Positions 8,066 through 16,858 of a stretch of DNA of 64,000 nt are shown here, one piece after another. Under the pieces are notes generated by a model, which worked only from the letters and a program-made list of their open reading frames with translations, was not told the DNA's origin and made no database searches. The translations under genes were made by a program, and so were the position numbers. The first letter of the stretch is position 1; the number at the start of each line of letters is the position of its first letter. The stretch is from Flavobacterium sp. ACN2 (GTDB taxonomy: Bacteria > Bacteroidota > Bacteroidia > Flavobacteriales > Flavobacteriaceae): NCBI RefSeq assembly GCF_002303885.1, contig NZ_MRCM01000013.1, positions 62,001 to 126,000 on the forward strand. The letters run 5' to 3'.

Positions 8066-8160
8066 GGTTGTTAGCCTGTGTAAATGTAAGAATATTATTA
8101 TATTTAGTGTTTTTTTTAATGTTAAAAAATATATTTTAACTATATTTTGTTTGAATTTTA

Positions 8161-8490
8161 ATGATGATGTATCACGAGAAACTAAGTAAATTCTTTAGGG
8201 ATAAAGGATTAAAGCAGAAGGAAGTCGGGGCAATTTTAGGATTTAGCCCTGCAATGATTGGAAGGTATTTACATGGAACAGCTAATATAGGTTCTGAATT
8301 TATTCTTAGCTTAAGCAAAAACTTTCCGGATGTAGATTTGAATGATCTTTTTGCTCCCGATGAGCAAAATTTGGTTAATGAAGCTGGAGCAGTTTATGAA
8401 AAGCAAACTATTTTAAATGATTTGCAAGAAATAGAAGGTCGTATTCATGATATTAGACTGCGATTAGCAAACAATAAGTTTGAGGAATAA
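8161..8490 (+). CDS. XRE-family HTH regulator
   Basis: A 109-residue protein with a helix-turn-helix in residues about 8-60: KFFRDKGLKQKEVGAILGFS is the first part, then PAMIGRYLHGTANIGSEFIL. A short coiled-coil tail (LNDLQEIEGRIHDIRLRLAN) probably dimerises the protein. Three consecutive ATG codons open the frame, so the start may be 8161, 8164 or 8167. It is likely a repressor or regulator of the divergent small genes. A terminator hairpin lies 55 bases downstream. Confidence 0.85.
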   Translation: MMMYHEKLSKFFRDKGLKQKEVGAILGFSPAMIGRYLHGTANIGSEFILSLSKNFPDVDLNDLFAPDEQNLVNEAGAVYEKQTILNDLQEIEGRIHDIRLRLANNKFEE

Positions 8491-8544
8491 TAAATAGTTT
8501 TCCAAAAAAATATCTAACAATTCTAAATTTTACAGTATTAATTT

Positions 8545-8570
8545 AACCACTCTTTTTGGAGTGGTTTTTT
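8545..8570 (+). terminator. terminator after HTH gene
   Basis: Stem AACCACTC / GAGTGGTT with a T-run downstream. Confidence 0.8.
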
Positions 8571-8628
8571 GTTGCGAAATACTTGATTTTTAGTTGAATC
8601 GATTCTAAGAGGTTAAGTTTTTTTTTAT

Positions 8629-8636
8629 TAAATTTG
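8629..8636 (+). promoter_or_regulatory. putative -7 box of desaturase promoter
   Basis: TAAATTTG matches the TAnnTTTG consensus 26 bases upstream of the desaturase ATG. No clear TTG was found at the proper distance, so the call is tentative. Confidence 0.4.
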
Positions 8637-8662
8637 GTTAACAATTTCTAGCAGTAACCAAT

Positions 8663-9766
8663 ATGGAAAAATTAAAACGACCTGTTTATGTTAAACCAGG
8701 AACAGATGATTTTTTTAAAAAGATGCGTTTAGAAGTGAATGAAACGGTCTTAAAAAACTCGTCTTTATATATGTTAAATGTTGTAAAGTCCCTCGGACTT
8801 TTGGCAGTATTTTTTTTATTCTACGTCTGTATTTTAATTTTCGGCAACCAGACCCCCTTACTATTTCTTTTTTATATTCTGGCTGGCATTACAATGATTG
8901 TTTTATTTATAAATGCTTTTCATGATGCTGCACATGGAGCTTTGTTCAAAAAGCCAAAGCATAATGAATGGTTTTTGTATGTTTTAGAACTCTTTGGGAG
9001 CAATCATTGGCTCTGGATGCGACGTCATATAAGTTTGCATCATGCTTATCCAAACGTGCCCGATTGGGATGTCGATATCAAACAAAGCGATATTATTAGA
9101 ATATTTCCAAACAGTCCGTTGTTTAATTACCATAAGTATCAGCACATTTACATGTGGTTTATTTATCCTCTTTATAGCTTAAATTGGCTTTATATTAGAG
9201 ACTTTAAAGACTTTTTTGGCACAAAGGATAATTATGTAAAAAGAGTAGTCGACAAGATTCCGAGACAAGAAGTGTACAGAATGTTTGCGGCCAAGATTAT
9301 TAATTTAGCTTACTTGCTTTTTGTTCCAATGATGCTTTTAAATCAGCCTTGGTATACCGTTCTTTTGGCTTGGCTGTCTATGCATTTATGCGGAAGTGCA
9401 ATTGGGGTTGTGGCGCTGGTTTCGACCCACGTTGATGAAGATGCACATTTTCCGGGTACAGATGAAGACGGAAACCTTTCTGATACTTGGGTGGTACATC
9501 AAATGATTGTAACTAAAGATTTTAGTACAGAAAGCAAATTGGCTAATTTTCTTTACGGCGGATTTACGCATCACGTGGCACACCATCTTTTCCCAGCGGT
9601 TGGGCATACGTACTACCCTTATATTACGCCAATTATAAAACGATATGCAGCAGAATATAATTTGCCTTATACTTCATATCCATTTTATCATGCCGTTCGT
9701 TCTCATTTTAGAATGTTGAAAAACAAAGGTGTAAAAGAAAATATTTTAGTTACAGGAGAGATATAG
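8663..9766 (+). CDS. membrane fatty-acid desaturase
   Basis: A 367-residue integral membrane di-iron enzyme. The three histidine boxes are complete: HDAAH (87-91), HISLHH (122-127) and HVAHH (304-308). Hydrophobic segments around residues 35-85 and 205-255 separate them. It inserts a double bond into acyl chains (acyl-CoA or acyl-lipid) and would serve membrane fluidity at low temperature. A cytochrome b5 domain is absent, so an external electron donor is expected. Family members of this type are often named linoleoyl-CoA desaturase, but the regiospecificity cannot be read from sequence. The gene stands alone with its own terminator. Confidence 0.92.
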   Translation: MEKLKRPVYVKPGTDDFFKKMRLEVNETVLKNSSLYMLNVVKSLGLLAVFFLFYVCILIFGNQTPLLFLFYILAGITMIVLFINAFHDAAHGALFKKPKHNEWFLYVLELFGSNHWLWMRRHISLHHAYPNVPDWDVDIKQSDIIRIFPNSPLFNYHKYQHIYMWFIYPLYSLNWLYIRDFKDFFGTKDNYVKRVVDKIPRQEVYRMFAAKIINLAYLLFVPMMLLNQPWYTVLLAWLSMHLCGSAIGVVALVSTHVDEDAHFPGTDEDGNLSDTWVVHQMIVTKDFSTESKLANFLYGGFTHHVAHHLFPAVGHTYYPYITPIIKRYAAEYNLPYTSYPFYHAVRSHFRMLKNKGVKENILVTGEI

Positions 9767-9785
9767 TTATTGAAAGCTATTTTAT

Positions 9786-9824
9786 AAAAAAAGTCTGGTT
9801 CATTATTGAACCAGACTTTTTTTT
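9786..9824. terminator. bidirectional terminator
   Basis: The near-perfect hairpin AAAAGTCTGGTTCA / TGAACCAGACTTTT with A- and T-tracts on both sides lies between convergent genes. Confidence 0.88.
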
Positions 9825-9864
9825 GAATTTGCTCCAGTGGAGCGATATTTTTTTAACGTTGCGC

Positions 9865-10386
9865 TTATTTTTTATTTGTGATATTTTCCTTTTTAATGTT
9901 CAAGTCTTTTAAAAGGTTGCCTTTAATTTCAATATCAAAATTATCTTCTTTAAATACGGTTAGTTTTGATTCGGCGAATTTGTAGACATTAATTTTATTG
10001 TTTTTAACATCAATATACAAATCGTACGAATAACTGCTGCAGTCGTGCTGTTTGCATCCCCAAGCGTGTAGTATATTGTCTTGTTTCTCAAAAGGAGTTT
10101 CGGTATTCCAGTTTGCTACCATTTGATCATAGTCAGTTCCTAATAGTTTTTTTAATCTTGGGGCCAACTTGCTTTTGGTCAAAAACTGAGTTCCGATAAC
10201 ACTTTTATCAGCTAAAGCATATAAAGAATCATTTGGATTCAAAACGATGCTGTCTTCTTTTAAAGCTTCTGTTTTTATTGAAGTAGAATCTGTTTTGGGA
10301 ATACTTGTAATACTTTCTTTTTTGCACGAAACAAAGAGTAAACTGCTCAATATAATTGTCGAAATGTATGTGGCTCTGTAATTCAT
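9865..10386 (-). CDS. putative lipoprotein, 173 aa
   Basis: The N-terminus MNYRATYISTIILSSLLFVS followed by Cys21 gives a lipoprotein signal peptide (lipobox FVSC). A Ser/Thr/Lys-rich linker follows, then a compact domain with WNTETPFEKQDNILHAWGCK and a CSSYSYDLYID segment. Two cysteines in GCKQHDCSS could form a disulfide or bind a ligand. No family name can be given with confidence. It is divergent from the D-Ala-D-Ala dipeptidase gene and probably periplasmic or outer-membrane anchored. Confidence 0.8.
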   Translation of the reverse strand: MNYRATYISTIILSSLLFVSCKKESITSIPKTDSTSIKTEALKEDSIVLNPNDSLYALADKSVIGTQFLTKSKLAPRLKKLLGTDYDQMVANWNTETPFEKQDNILHAWGCKQHDCSSYSYDLYIDVKNNKINVYKFAESKLTVFKEDNFDIEIKGNLLKDLNIKKENITNKK

Positions 10387-10592
10387 ATAACTGATTTTTT
10401 TTGAATTAATAATTTAATATACAAAGTCGTAATAATCTAGTTTTCATAAAGATATTAAAAATATTTTTTGTTTTGAAAGTAATTTATGATGGATTTCGGA
10501 CTCAAAAAACTAATTTTTAGCTTTAAAGAGAAACCTTAAGAATCGATTTTTAATATTTTTTGTTTAATTTCAATTTTTTAAATTATTAGGGA

Positions 10593-11240
10593 ATGAATCA
10601 CACTTTGAAAATTTTAGTTTTTTTTCTTTTCGGAATTAGCTCTTTACAAGCGCAAAATGAAGCTTATGTATCTTCATCTGAAGCTAAAATCTCAGATACG
10701 ACTTTTGTAAACCTAAGAGATTATAGCAATGATTTTGTCTATGATATGAAATATGCAACGGAAGATAATTTTCTAAAAACTAAAGTATACGACTGCGCAG
10801 AATGCATGCTTCGTTTAAAGACGGTAAAAGCTTTAATTGCGGCCAATAATGATTTTTTGAAGAAAGGATACCGCATTAAATTATTTGACTGCTACAGACC
10901 TTTAGATATCCAAAAAAAAATGTGGGAGATTGTGTCGAATCCTACTTATGTTGCAGATCCAAAAAAAGGCTCCATCCACAATAGAGGAGGAGCCGTAGAT
11001 ATTTCTTTGGTTGATATAACAGGAAAAGAAGTGGATATGGGAACTTCTTTTGATTTTTTTGGAATTATGGCCAGTCATAATTTTAAACAGCTTTCAGAAG
11101 AGATTCTTTCAAAAAGAACTTATTTAAAAAATACAATGATTAAAAATGGCTTCAATTCATTTGATTCTGAGTGGTGGCATTATAATTTAAAAGCAGGTTT
11201 AAAAGATAAAGTTTCCAATCAAAAATGGAAATGCGATTGA
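10593..11240 (+). CDS. D-alanyl-D-alanine dipeptidase (VanX/DdpX type)
   Basis: A 215-residue M15-family zinc peptidase with a signal peptide (cleavage near SSLQAQ, residue 20). The zinc ligands and the base are visible: SIHNRGGAVDIS supplies H129 and D136, and EWWH supplies E193 and H196. The FDCYRP arginine (R102) matches the substrate-binding Arg of VanX. The family hydrolyses D-Ala-D-Ala, and in the periplasm this would salvage D-alanine from released wall peptides. There is no van regulatory or ligase gene nearby, so a resistance role is unlikely. The gene is convergent with the next one, with a 1-bp gap. Confidence 0.9.
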   Translation: MNHTLKILVFFLFGISSLQAQNEAYVSSSEAKISDTTFVNLRDYSNDFVYDMKYATEDNFLKTKVYDCAECMLRLKTVKALIAANNDFLKKGYRIKLFDCYRPLDIQKKMWEIVSNPTYVADPKKGSIHNRGGAVDISLVDITGKEVDMGTSFDFFGIMASHNFKQLSEEILSKRTYLKNTMIKNGFNSFDSEWWHYNLKAGLKDKVSNQKWKCD

Positions 11241-11241
11241 T

Positions 11242-11808
11242 TTACTCAACGCATCTAATATTTTGCATGAAATAAGTATTCGGATTGGTAACCTTTCCTG
11301 TTAACTCAGATGTTAACTCTCGTTTTACAACATAATCTTCTATGTTGGTCAAGTACTTTATTCGCATAATCGAGATCGGAGATTTTTTTAGTTCCTCGTA
11401 ATTGTCTTTCATGAACATGAAAATTCCTGTATTTACACGATTATTAAAACCTTTATCATCACGAATTAATGTTCCGCAATTTTCTTGGTTGATATGCATT
11501 AAGGTTACAATTTTTCCGTTTTCTAATTGTAAAAAGATTTTTGAATTTTTATCAAAACAGTTTGCCTTAATAAAATCTTTACTTTTTTGAATAGCCTGAA
11601 GATTTAAAGTTGGCAATCCGTCGGTTTGTGCTAATGAAAAGAAAATATAATCAAAGTTTCCTCCAAAATATTTTTCGCTCATTAAATACTCATTGGTTAC
11701 TTTATAGCTTCCAATTGAGTCATTTACATTTACACTGTATTCACATGGTTTTTGTGCAAATGAGGTAATAGTCAATAAAAAAAGAGTTAGTGTAATTAGT
11801 TGTTTCAT
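11242..11808 (-). CDS. secreted hypothetical protein
   Basis: A 188-residue protein with a classic signal peptide (MKQLITLTLFLLTITSFAQ). The mature part is mixed alpha/beta with the segments YFGGNFDYIFFSLAQTDGLP and IRDDKGFNNRVNTGIFMF. Four cysteines, including GTLIRD-preceding C and the C-terminal RCVE, may form disulfides. No family was recognised. It lies immediately downstream of the methyltransferase gene on the same strand (4-bp gap), so it may share that transcript. Confidence 0.75.
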   Translation of the reverse strand: MKQLITLTLFLLTITSFAQKPCEYSVNVNDSIGSYKVTNEYLMSEKYFGGNFDYIFFSLAQTDGLPTLNLQAIQKSKDFIKANCFDKNSKIFLQLENGKIVTLMHINQENCGTLIRDDKGFNNRVNTGIFMFMKDNYEELKKSPISIMRIKYLTNIEDYVVKRELTSELTGKVTNPNTYFMQNIRCVE

Positions 11809-11812
11809 TGTA

Positions 11813-12994
11813 TTAGTTTATTTTGGTGCAAATTAAAACTATTTTGTTAGCTTTTACATCAGTTGTAAAAAAACAATACAAATTACCGCCATTTTTTATT
11901 TTCCACTTTTTTCTAATGTTTTCTACCGTCTCGGGGAAATTGCGAGTCGTAATATTCGCCTGCTGATTTGCCAGCTCACTCTTCATTTCATTTTTGTTGT
12001 ATGAAATAACTTTTTGAATCTCAAATTTTCTTCCTGGAAAATCAATTAAATCTTCAGAAGTGTATAAATGAGAATGTTTATGAAGTTTATCCATTTGAAA
12101 AGTGATGCTTACTTCATCAAAACCACCAGATTTCATAATTGCGGCGTTGGGTTCGTAAAGATATTTCTTAGGAAAATCAAAGGAAGGATACGAGATTTGA
12201 TCGCCTAAAACAAACTCAAAAACTTCTGTTTTTTCTTTTAGAATATTAGCAGTTTTTAAAGTTACGTTGCCTGAATAACCTTTATGGATTTCAAAAAGCA
12301 GTTCCTTAACTTCGTTTTCGAGCGCTATAATATGAATATTCTTTACATTTTTTAGTTCTGACAATCCCGCTGAAATATCTAATAGCGGTGCTGTTTTAAT
12401 TAAAATATGATCCGATTTTTCGAAATAAAAATCAAGCAATTCTGGAACATTAGGAAGACAATCTTTCAGCATAAAAACTTTGCCTTTGCTGTCATTTCTT
12501 CGTGAAGGATCAATGTAAATCCAGTCAAATTTCTGATTGGTTTCTTCTAATAAATGAAGAGAATCGCCAGCATGAAAAGTGCAATTTTCAACTTTTAACT
12601 GTTTAAAATTGTGCGTTACAATGGCAGATAATTCTTCGTTTATTTCGCAATGGGTTATCGATTTAAAATTTTTCGAAAAAGAATAATCATCAACACCAAA
12701 ACCTCCAGTTAAATCAATTAAAGATTCGCCAGAAATTAAAGAAGCTTTGTAAGCCGCTGTTTTCTCTGATGAAGTTTGTTCTACAGATATTTTGCTCGGA
12801 TAAATTATATTTTCCGTAGCAAACCAAGTAGGCAGTTTTTCTTTGGCCTTTGTTCGGGCTTCAATTTGATTTAAAATTAAAATCCAATCCACCTCTGGAA
12901 ACGGATTTTTTTGCAATGCCAATTTTGTTACATCTGCACCAGTATTTTGGATTATAAATTCCTGTATTTCTTGATGCAAAATAGAAGTATTCAA
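11813..12994 (-). CDS. SAM-dependent methyltransferase with THUMP-like domain
   Basis: A 393-residue protein. An N-terminal helical region (1-95) precedes a class I Rossmann methyltransferase: motif I is LIDLTGGFGVDDYSF, and the catalytic-type motif is YIDPSRR. A C-terminal beta domain (about 300-393) fits the THUMP-like domain found in this Bacteroidota family. The target is presumably RNA, judged from the domain, but is not known. The start is TTG at 12994, only 2 bases after the stop of the AI-2E family gene, which suggests translational coupling. Confidence 0.85.
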   Translation of the reverse strand: MNTSILHQEIQEFIIQNTGADVTKLALQKNPFPEVDWILILNQIEARTKAKEKLPTWFATENIIYPSKISVEQTSSEKTAAYKASLISGESLIDLTGGFGVDDYSFSKNFKSITHCEINEELSAIVTHNFKQLKVENCTFHAGDSLHLLEETNQKFDWIYIDPSRRNDSKGKVFMLKDCLPNVPELLDFYFEKSDHILIKTAPLLDISAGLSELKNVKNIHIIALENEVKELLFEIHKGYSGNVTLKTANILKEKTEVFEFVLGDQISYPSFDFPKKYLYEPNAAIMKSGGFDEVSITFQMDKLHKHSHLYTSEDLIDFPGRKFEIQKVISYNKNEMKSELANQQANITTRNFPETVENIRKKWKIKNGGNLYCFFTTDVKANKIVLICTKIN

Positions 12995-12996
12995 AG

Positions 12997-14088
12997 CTAA
13001 ATTCTTTCGGTTAATACGGAGACAATTTTATTATTAGGAAAAAATTCTTTTAAAATTACTTTAATCATGGTAAAAACAGGAATTGCTATGATCATGCCTA
13101 CAATTCCAAACGTAATACCGCTGATTAATATAACCAAGAATATTTCTAATGGGTGCGAATTTACACTTTTTGACGAAATTATGGGCTGGCTAACATTATT
13201 GTCAATGGCCTGAACCACTAAAAAGCCAATAATGACATAAATGGTTGTAGGAAGAATTTCTGATTGAAAATCTTTTCCGATCATACTTATCATGGTTAAT
13301 AGCCCCGCCAAGGTGGTTCCGATAATTGGGCCTAAATATGGTATTATATTTAAAATGGCACATAAAAAAGCAATTACAAAAGCATTTTTATTTCCAAAGA
13401 TCAGCAAGACAATTAAATAAAGAATAAAAACAACAATCAATTGCAATAATAAACCAATGAAATAGCGAGTCAGTAAATGATTTATTTTGGTAATGGAATT
13501 TAAGATTTTATCTTCATTAGAGTCTGGTAATATTCTTCTTGCTTGATCTTTAAAGATATCCTGATCTTTAATAAAAAAGAAAGTAATAAAAAATACAGAA
13601 ACCAATCCCATTCCCATATTGGCCATAAAATTGATTATCGAATTGATGAATCCTGTAAAATAACTGAAATCTAAAACAGAAGTAAGTTTAGAATCTTTTA
13701 TCACTTTATTCAAATCAATGTGCTGAATATTAAAGTATTCCTCAAGGTGTCTTTCTGCCTCTATAAAATTGGTTTGAAGATGTGCAGTATCTAGCAATGC
13801 TAAATTATTGGCTTGCGAAATAATTAAAGGAACAAACAAAAGGATGAAACCTACAATTAGAAATATAAAAAGGATGATGGTGGTGGTGGCCGCCAACGAA
13901 TTGCTGAATTTTAATTTATTCTTTAAAAATAAAACTAACGGATTCGCAATTAAACATAGTATTAAAGAAATGCACAAATAAACAATAACAGTTTGTATTT
14001 CATATAAAAAGTATAAAATGATGCCAATTATTAAGATTGTAGCTAAAGCTCTTAAAATTCCGTTTGAAATAGTTTTTGACGTGATCAT
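12997..14088 (-). CDS. AI-2E family transporter
   Basis: A 363-residue polytopic membrane protein with the typical family layout: two N-terminal helices, a soluble region with LDTAHLQTNFIEAERHLEEY, then a cluster of C-terminal helices with NIIPYLGPIIG and the terminal ISGITFGIVGMIIAIP. Members exchange autoinducer-2, act as Na+/H+ antiporters or remain uncharacterised, so the substrate is open. It is first in a run of three minus-strand genes with the methyltransferase and the secreted protein. Confidence 0.9.
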   Translation of the reverse strand: MITSKTISNGILRALATILIIGIILYFLYEIQTVIVYLCISLILCLIANPLVLFLKNKLKFSNSLAATTTIILFIFLIVGFILLFVPLIISQANNLALLDTAHLQTNFIEAERHLEEYFNIQHIDLNKVIKDSKLTSVLDFSYFTGFINSIINFMANMGMGLVSVFFITFFFIKDQDIFKDQARRILPDSNEDKILNSITKINHLLTRYFIGLLLQLIVVFILYLIVLLIFGNKNAFVIAFLCAILNIIPYLGPIIGTTLAGLLTMISMIGKDFQSEILPTTIYVIIGFLVVQAIDNNVSQPIISSKSVNSHPLEIFLVILISGITFGIVGMIIAIPVFTMIKVILKEFFPNNKIVSVLTERI

Positions 14089-14167
14089 GCTTAAAATTTA
14101 GATTATAAATATAAGGAAAAGCATTTATATTTCTAATCTTCGGGAGTTCTAAAATAATTGGCAAAAA

Positions 14168-14195
14168 AAAGGCGAGATGATTTCATCTCGCCTTT
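14168..14195 (-). terminator. terminator after M43 protease gene
   Basis: Hairpin AAAGGCGAGATGA / TCATCTCGCCTTT. The A-run on its left side becomes a U-run for minus-strand transcripts ending 16 bases after the stop. Confidence 0.85.
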
Positions 14196-14211
14196 AATTT
14201 AGTTTTTTTTA

Positions 14212-15177
14212 TTATGGTTGTGCAAAAGAGGCTCTAGCTCCTCCAGTCGTAAAAATAGCCGAGATTCTGCTTTTCTGACCTGTTGAAAACATGTACATTG
14301 CTGCATCATCAACATAATCCATGTAGTTCATTGTCATTTCTACAGGTGTTCCAGAACAAGTGCTGTAGTGTGGATATGAAGGAACTCCATAATTTGCTGT
14401 ATTATGAGTAGGAGTATCGGCAACAAGATCGCTTCCGCAAGTTGCATCTCCCCAAATGTGACGTAAATTCATCCAGTGGCCCACTTCGTGTGTTGCAGTT
14501 CTTCCTAAGTTAAATGGAGCATTTGCAGAACCAGATAATCCGAAATAACGAGAATCAATTACCACTCCGTCAGTAGAAGAAGCACCGCCAGGAAATTGAG
14601 CATATCCTAAAATTCCGCCTCCAATGTTGCAAGACCACATGTTTAATTTTGTAGTTGGAGAAGTTGGAGCAAGTCCACCTTGAGCTGTTTTTTTCATAGC
14701 GTCATTTGTTCCCCAAGAAGTTTTAGTTGTAGATTTTCTAATAACCTGATCTAAAACAAAAGTAATTCCGATGTTGGCTTTAACTCCTGAGAATAATGCT
14801 GGCACATTATTATAGTCAGAGTTTAAAGCATTAAAATCTTTGTTTAAAACATCAATTTGTGATTGAATTTGTGTGTTTGAAATATTTTCTGCAGTAGTTC
14901 TATAAAGAACATTCACTACAACTGGAATTTCAATTTTTCCATTTACCAAACGGCCTGTGAAATTTGTACCAGCGTGTTGCACAGTAAAAGTTTCGATTTC
15001 ATTCATTCTGATTGCCAAAGATGGATCAGCTTTTAATTGCGCTTCTAAAACGTCTTGTGTTGCGCATCCTCTTCTAGAAGCAACACTCGCATCTGGATTT
15101 GCAGAATCTGCTGATTGGTCATTTTGACAAGCAAATAGCATTAAGGCTACAAATGTGGTAATAATAACTTTTTTCAT
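14212..15177 (-). CDS. M43 (pappalysin-type) zinc metalloprotease, lipoprotein
   Basis: A 321-residue secreted protease. The signal peptide ends in the lipobox LFAC (C17), so the mature protein is probably lipid-anchored. The zinc motif HEVGHWMNLRH supplies H230, E231, H234 and H240, and the Met-turn region is MTMNYMDYVDD. Cysteines at WSCNIGG and ATCGSD fit the disulfides of this family. It degrades extracellular protein. No type IX secretion C-terminal domain is visible. The 285 bases upstream are AT-rich and hold only its promoter region. Confidence 0.92.
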   Translation of the reverse strand: MKKVIITTFVALMLFACQNDQSADSANPDASVASRRGCATQDVLEAQLKADPSLAIRMNEIETFTVQHAGTNFTGRLVNGKIEIPVVVNVLYRTTAENISNTQIQSQIDVLNKDFNALNSDYNNVPALFSGVKANIGITFVLDQVIRKSTTKTSWGTNDAMKKTAQGGLAPTSPTTKLNMWSCNIGGGILGYAQFPGGASSTDGVVIDSRYFGLSGSANAPFNLGRTATHEVGHWMNLRHIWGDATCGSDLVADTPTHNTANYGVPSYPHYSTCSGTPVEMTMNYMDYVDDAAMYMFSTGQKSRISAIFTTGGARASFAQP

Positions 15178-15462
15178 AATAATTTGGGTTTTTTGTTATA
15201 AAATTGTTGATTAGTTAAATATTGCAGCAATTTTATAACAAAAAAATATTGTGGAAAAATATTACAAAGATTATTTTGTCAGAAATTTTACGAACCCTTA
15301 CAAATACTGATTCCTACAAAATTTAGGCAAAAAATATTAATAAGTTTTTTCTTTCTTTAATGTTTTTAAAATGTATTTCGTCGTGATTATCTGTCGTTTA
15401 ACGATAATTTAAAACGATTAAATTGATTTAAAAATGAAATAAAATGACTAGAAAAAGAATTT

Positions 15463-15960
15463 TTATAAAGAAGTAATCTCATAAAGCGCAATACTGGCAG
15501 CCTGAACCACATTCATACTGCTGTTTTTGCCAAACATATTGATATGCACGATTTGATGAGAAAGTTTTAGAAGTTCTTCAGATATTCCGTTGATTTCGCT
15601 TCCTATTAAAAGCGCTATTTTTTTATTTTTCGGAATAGAAACTTCTTTTAAAGGTTTGCTATTAGAAGCGATTTCCAGAGAGATAATTTCAAAATCATTA
15701 TCCAGTAGAAAAGATTGAAGCGCAGTAAAATCTTCAACAACAGAATGTGCTACATGAAGATGCGTGCTTCTAGAAGTTTTATTGATTTTACGAGGCGTCA
15801 GCGGAATATCTTTTCCGTAGAAAATAATGTTTTCAACTCCAAAAGCTTCAGAAATTCGGAACAAAGAACCAATATTCTGCTGAAAGTAAATATGATCACA
15901 AACTAAAGTAATGGGAAATGTTTTTCTTTCAAATTGATTTTCTTCGTGAGTCAGTTGCAT
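15463..15960 (-). CDS. TrmH-family RNA methyltransferase (SpoU)
   Basis: A 165-residue single-domain SPOUT enzyme. The motifs are QQNIGSLFRISEAFG (motif 1), IALLIGSEINGISEELL (motif 2) and MFGKNSSMNVVQAASIAL (motif 3), which together form the SAM-binding trefoil knot. It probably 2'-O-methylates a tRNA or rRNA ribose, but the precise nucleotide is not determinable. An intergenic tandem-repeat region separates it from the upstream DUF4159 gene on the same strand. Confidence 0.92.
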   Translation of the reverse strand: MQLTHEENQFERKTFPITLVCDHIYFQQNIGSLFRISEAFGVENIIFYGKDIPLTPRKINKTSRSTHLHVAHSVVEDFTALQSFLLDNDFEIISLEIASNSKPLKEVSIPKNKKIALLIGSEINGISEELLKLSHQIVHINMFGKNSSMNVVQAASIALYEITSL

Positions 15961-15968
15961 TTTTTTTA

Positions 15969-16003
15969 GTGAAAAGTGATTAGTGATTAGTAATAAGTGA
16001 ATA
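15969..16003 (+). repeat. 7-bp tandem array, locus 1 left arm
   Basis: Five heptamers in register: GTGAAAA, GTGATTA, GTGATTA, GTAATAA, GTGAATA. The array begins 8 bases outside the TrmH start codon and is answered by an inverted array at 16038-16072. Confidence 0.75.
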
Positions 16004-16037
16004 ATGTTGACATGTAACGTTATTTTTTTAAATTGAT

Positions 16038-16072
16038 GAATTACTAGTTACTAATTACTTGGGACTAGTCAC
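16038..16072 (-). repeat. 7-bp tandem array, locus 1 right arm
   Basis: Read on the minus strand from 16072: GTGACTA, GTCCCAA, GTAATTA, GTAACTA, GTAATTC. The first G is the last base of the TAG stop of the DUF4159 gene. It is inverted relative to 15969-16003. Confidence 0.75.
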
Positions 16073-16710
16073 TAATTAGTAAAAATATAATTGATAATGT
16101 TTGCGCCCATTTTTAAGGCTTTGTCTCTTACGTTTGCTGGATCATTATGAACTTCTGGATCTTCCCAGCCGTCGCCTAAATCACATTCGTAAGTATAAAG
16201 TAAAACGAGTTTATTGTCTATAAAAATTCCAAATGCCTGCGGACGCGTTCCGTCGTGTTCGTGAATTTTCGGCAATCCGTTTGGAAAAGGAAAAGGCTTT
16301 TGAAAAATAGGATGATTTGCTGGAATTTCGACTAAACTATTATTTGGGAATATCTTTTTGATTTCTTTTCTAATAAATTGATCCATTCCGTAATTGTCAT
16401 CAATATGCAGAAAACCACCAGCACTTAGATAATTTCTCAAGTTTGTTACGTCGGCATCGCTAAAAACTACATTTCCGTGTCCTGTCATGTGTACAAACGG
16501 ATACGAAAATAAATCTGGATTGCTTGGTTCTACAGTCGAAGGTTTGTTTTTGATGCGGGTATTAATATTAGCGTTGCAAAAACTAATAAGATTAGGCAAA
16601 GAAGTAGGATTTGCATACCAATCGCCACCACCGCTGTATTTAAGCAAAGCAATTTCTTGCGAAAAAGAAGAGATTGAAAAAAGGAATAATAAATAGAATA
16701 TTTTTTTCAT
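16072..16710 (-). CDS. DUF4159 domain protein, secreted
   Basis: A 212-residue protein with signal peptide MKKIFYLLFLFSISSFSQ. The mature part has the DUF4159 pattern: LKYSGGGDWYANPTSLPNLI at the start, the HMTGHGNVVFSDADV segment, GGFLHIDDNYGMD and HPIFQKPF. The fold resembles glutamine-amidotransferase-like domains that sense or bind ligands in aerotolerance-type operons. The stop codon merges with the first unit of the 7-bp array. A repeat element lies between it and rsmE. Confidence 0.88.
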   Translation of the reverse strand: MKKIFYLLFLFSISSFSQEIALLKYSGGGDWYANPTSLPNLISFCNANINTRIKNKPSTVEPSNPDLFSYPFVHMTGHGNVVFSDADVTNLRNYLSAGGFLHIDDNYGMDQFIRKEIKKIFPNNSLVEIPANHPIFQKPFPFPNGLPKIHEHDGTRPQAFGIFIDNKLVLLYTYECDLGDGWEDPEVHNDPANVRDKALKMGANIINYIFTN

Positions 16711-16745
16711 GTAATTTTAATGCTCTTATATGTTTAAAAGGCTTC

Positions 16746-16846
16746 TTTGTCATCCTGAGGAACGAAGGATCACACTAGAAATTCCTCACCGTTTGTCGCC
16801 AATCTTTGTCTATCGCGTGAGATACTTCGTTCCTCAGAATGACAAA
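16746..16846. repeat. REP-like inverted repeat element
   Basis: Two 26-nt arms (16746-16771 and 16821-16846) are inverted copies with only two mismatches. The left arm begins TTTGTCATCCTGAGGAACGA. They enclose 49 bases and lie in the 148-bp gap between the start of the DUF4159 gene and the stop of rsmE. GAGGAACGAAG-type repeats are common between genes in Bacteroidota; here the copy could form a long hairpin. Confidence 0.8.
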
Positions 16847-16858
16847 CTTTGCGGTTAA

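Noticed and set aside
10593..11240. Vancomycin-resistance role for the VanX-type dipeptidase
   Set aside because: It has a signal peptide and no vanA/vanH or regulator neighbours; D-alanine salvage is more likely.
15969..16072. CRISPR array
   Set aside because: The units are 7 bp without spacers, so the region is a tandem repeat and not a CRISPR.
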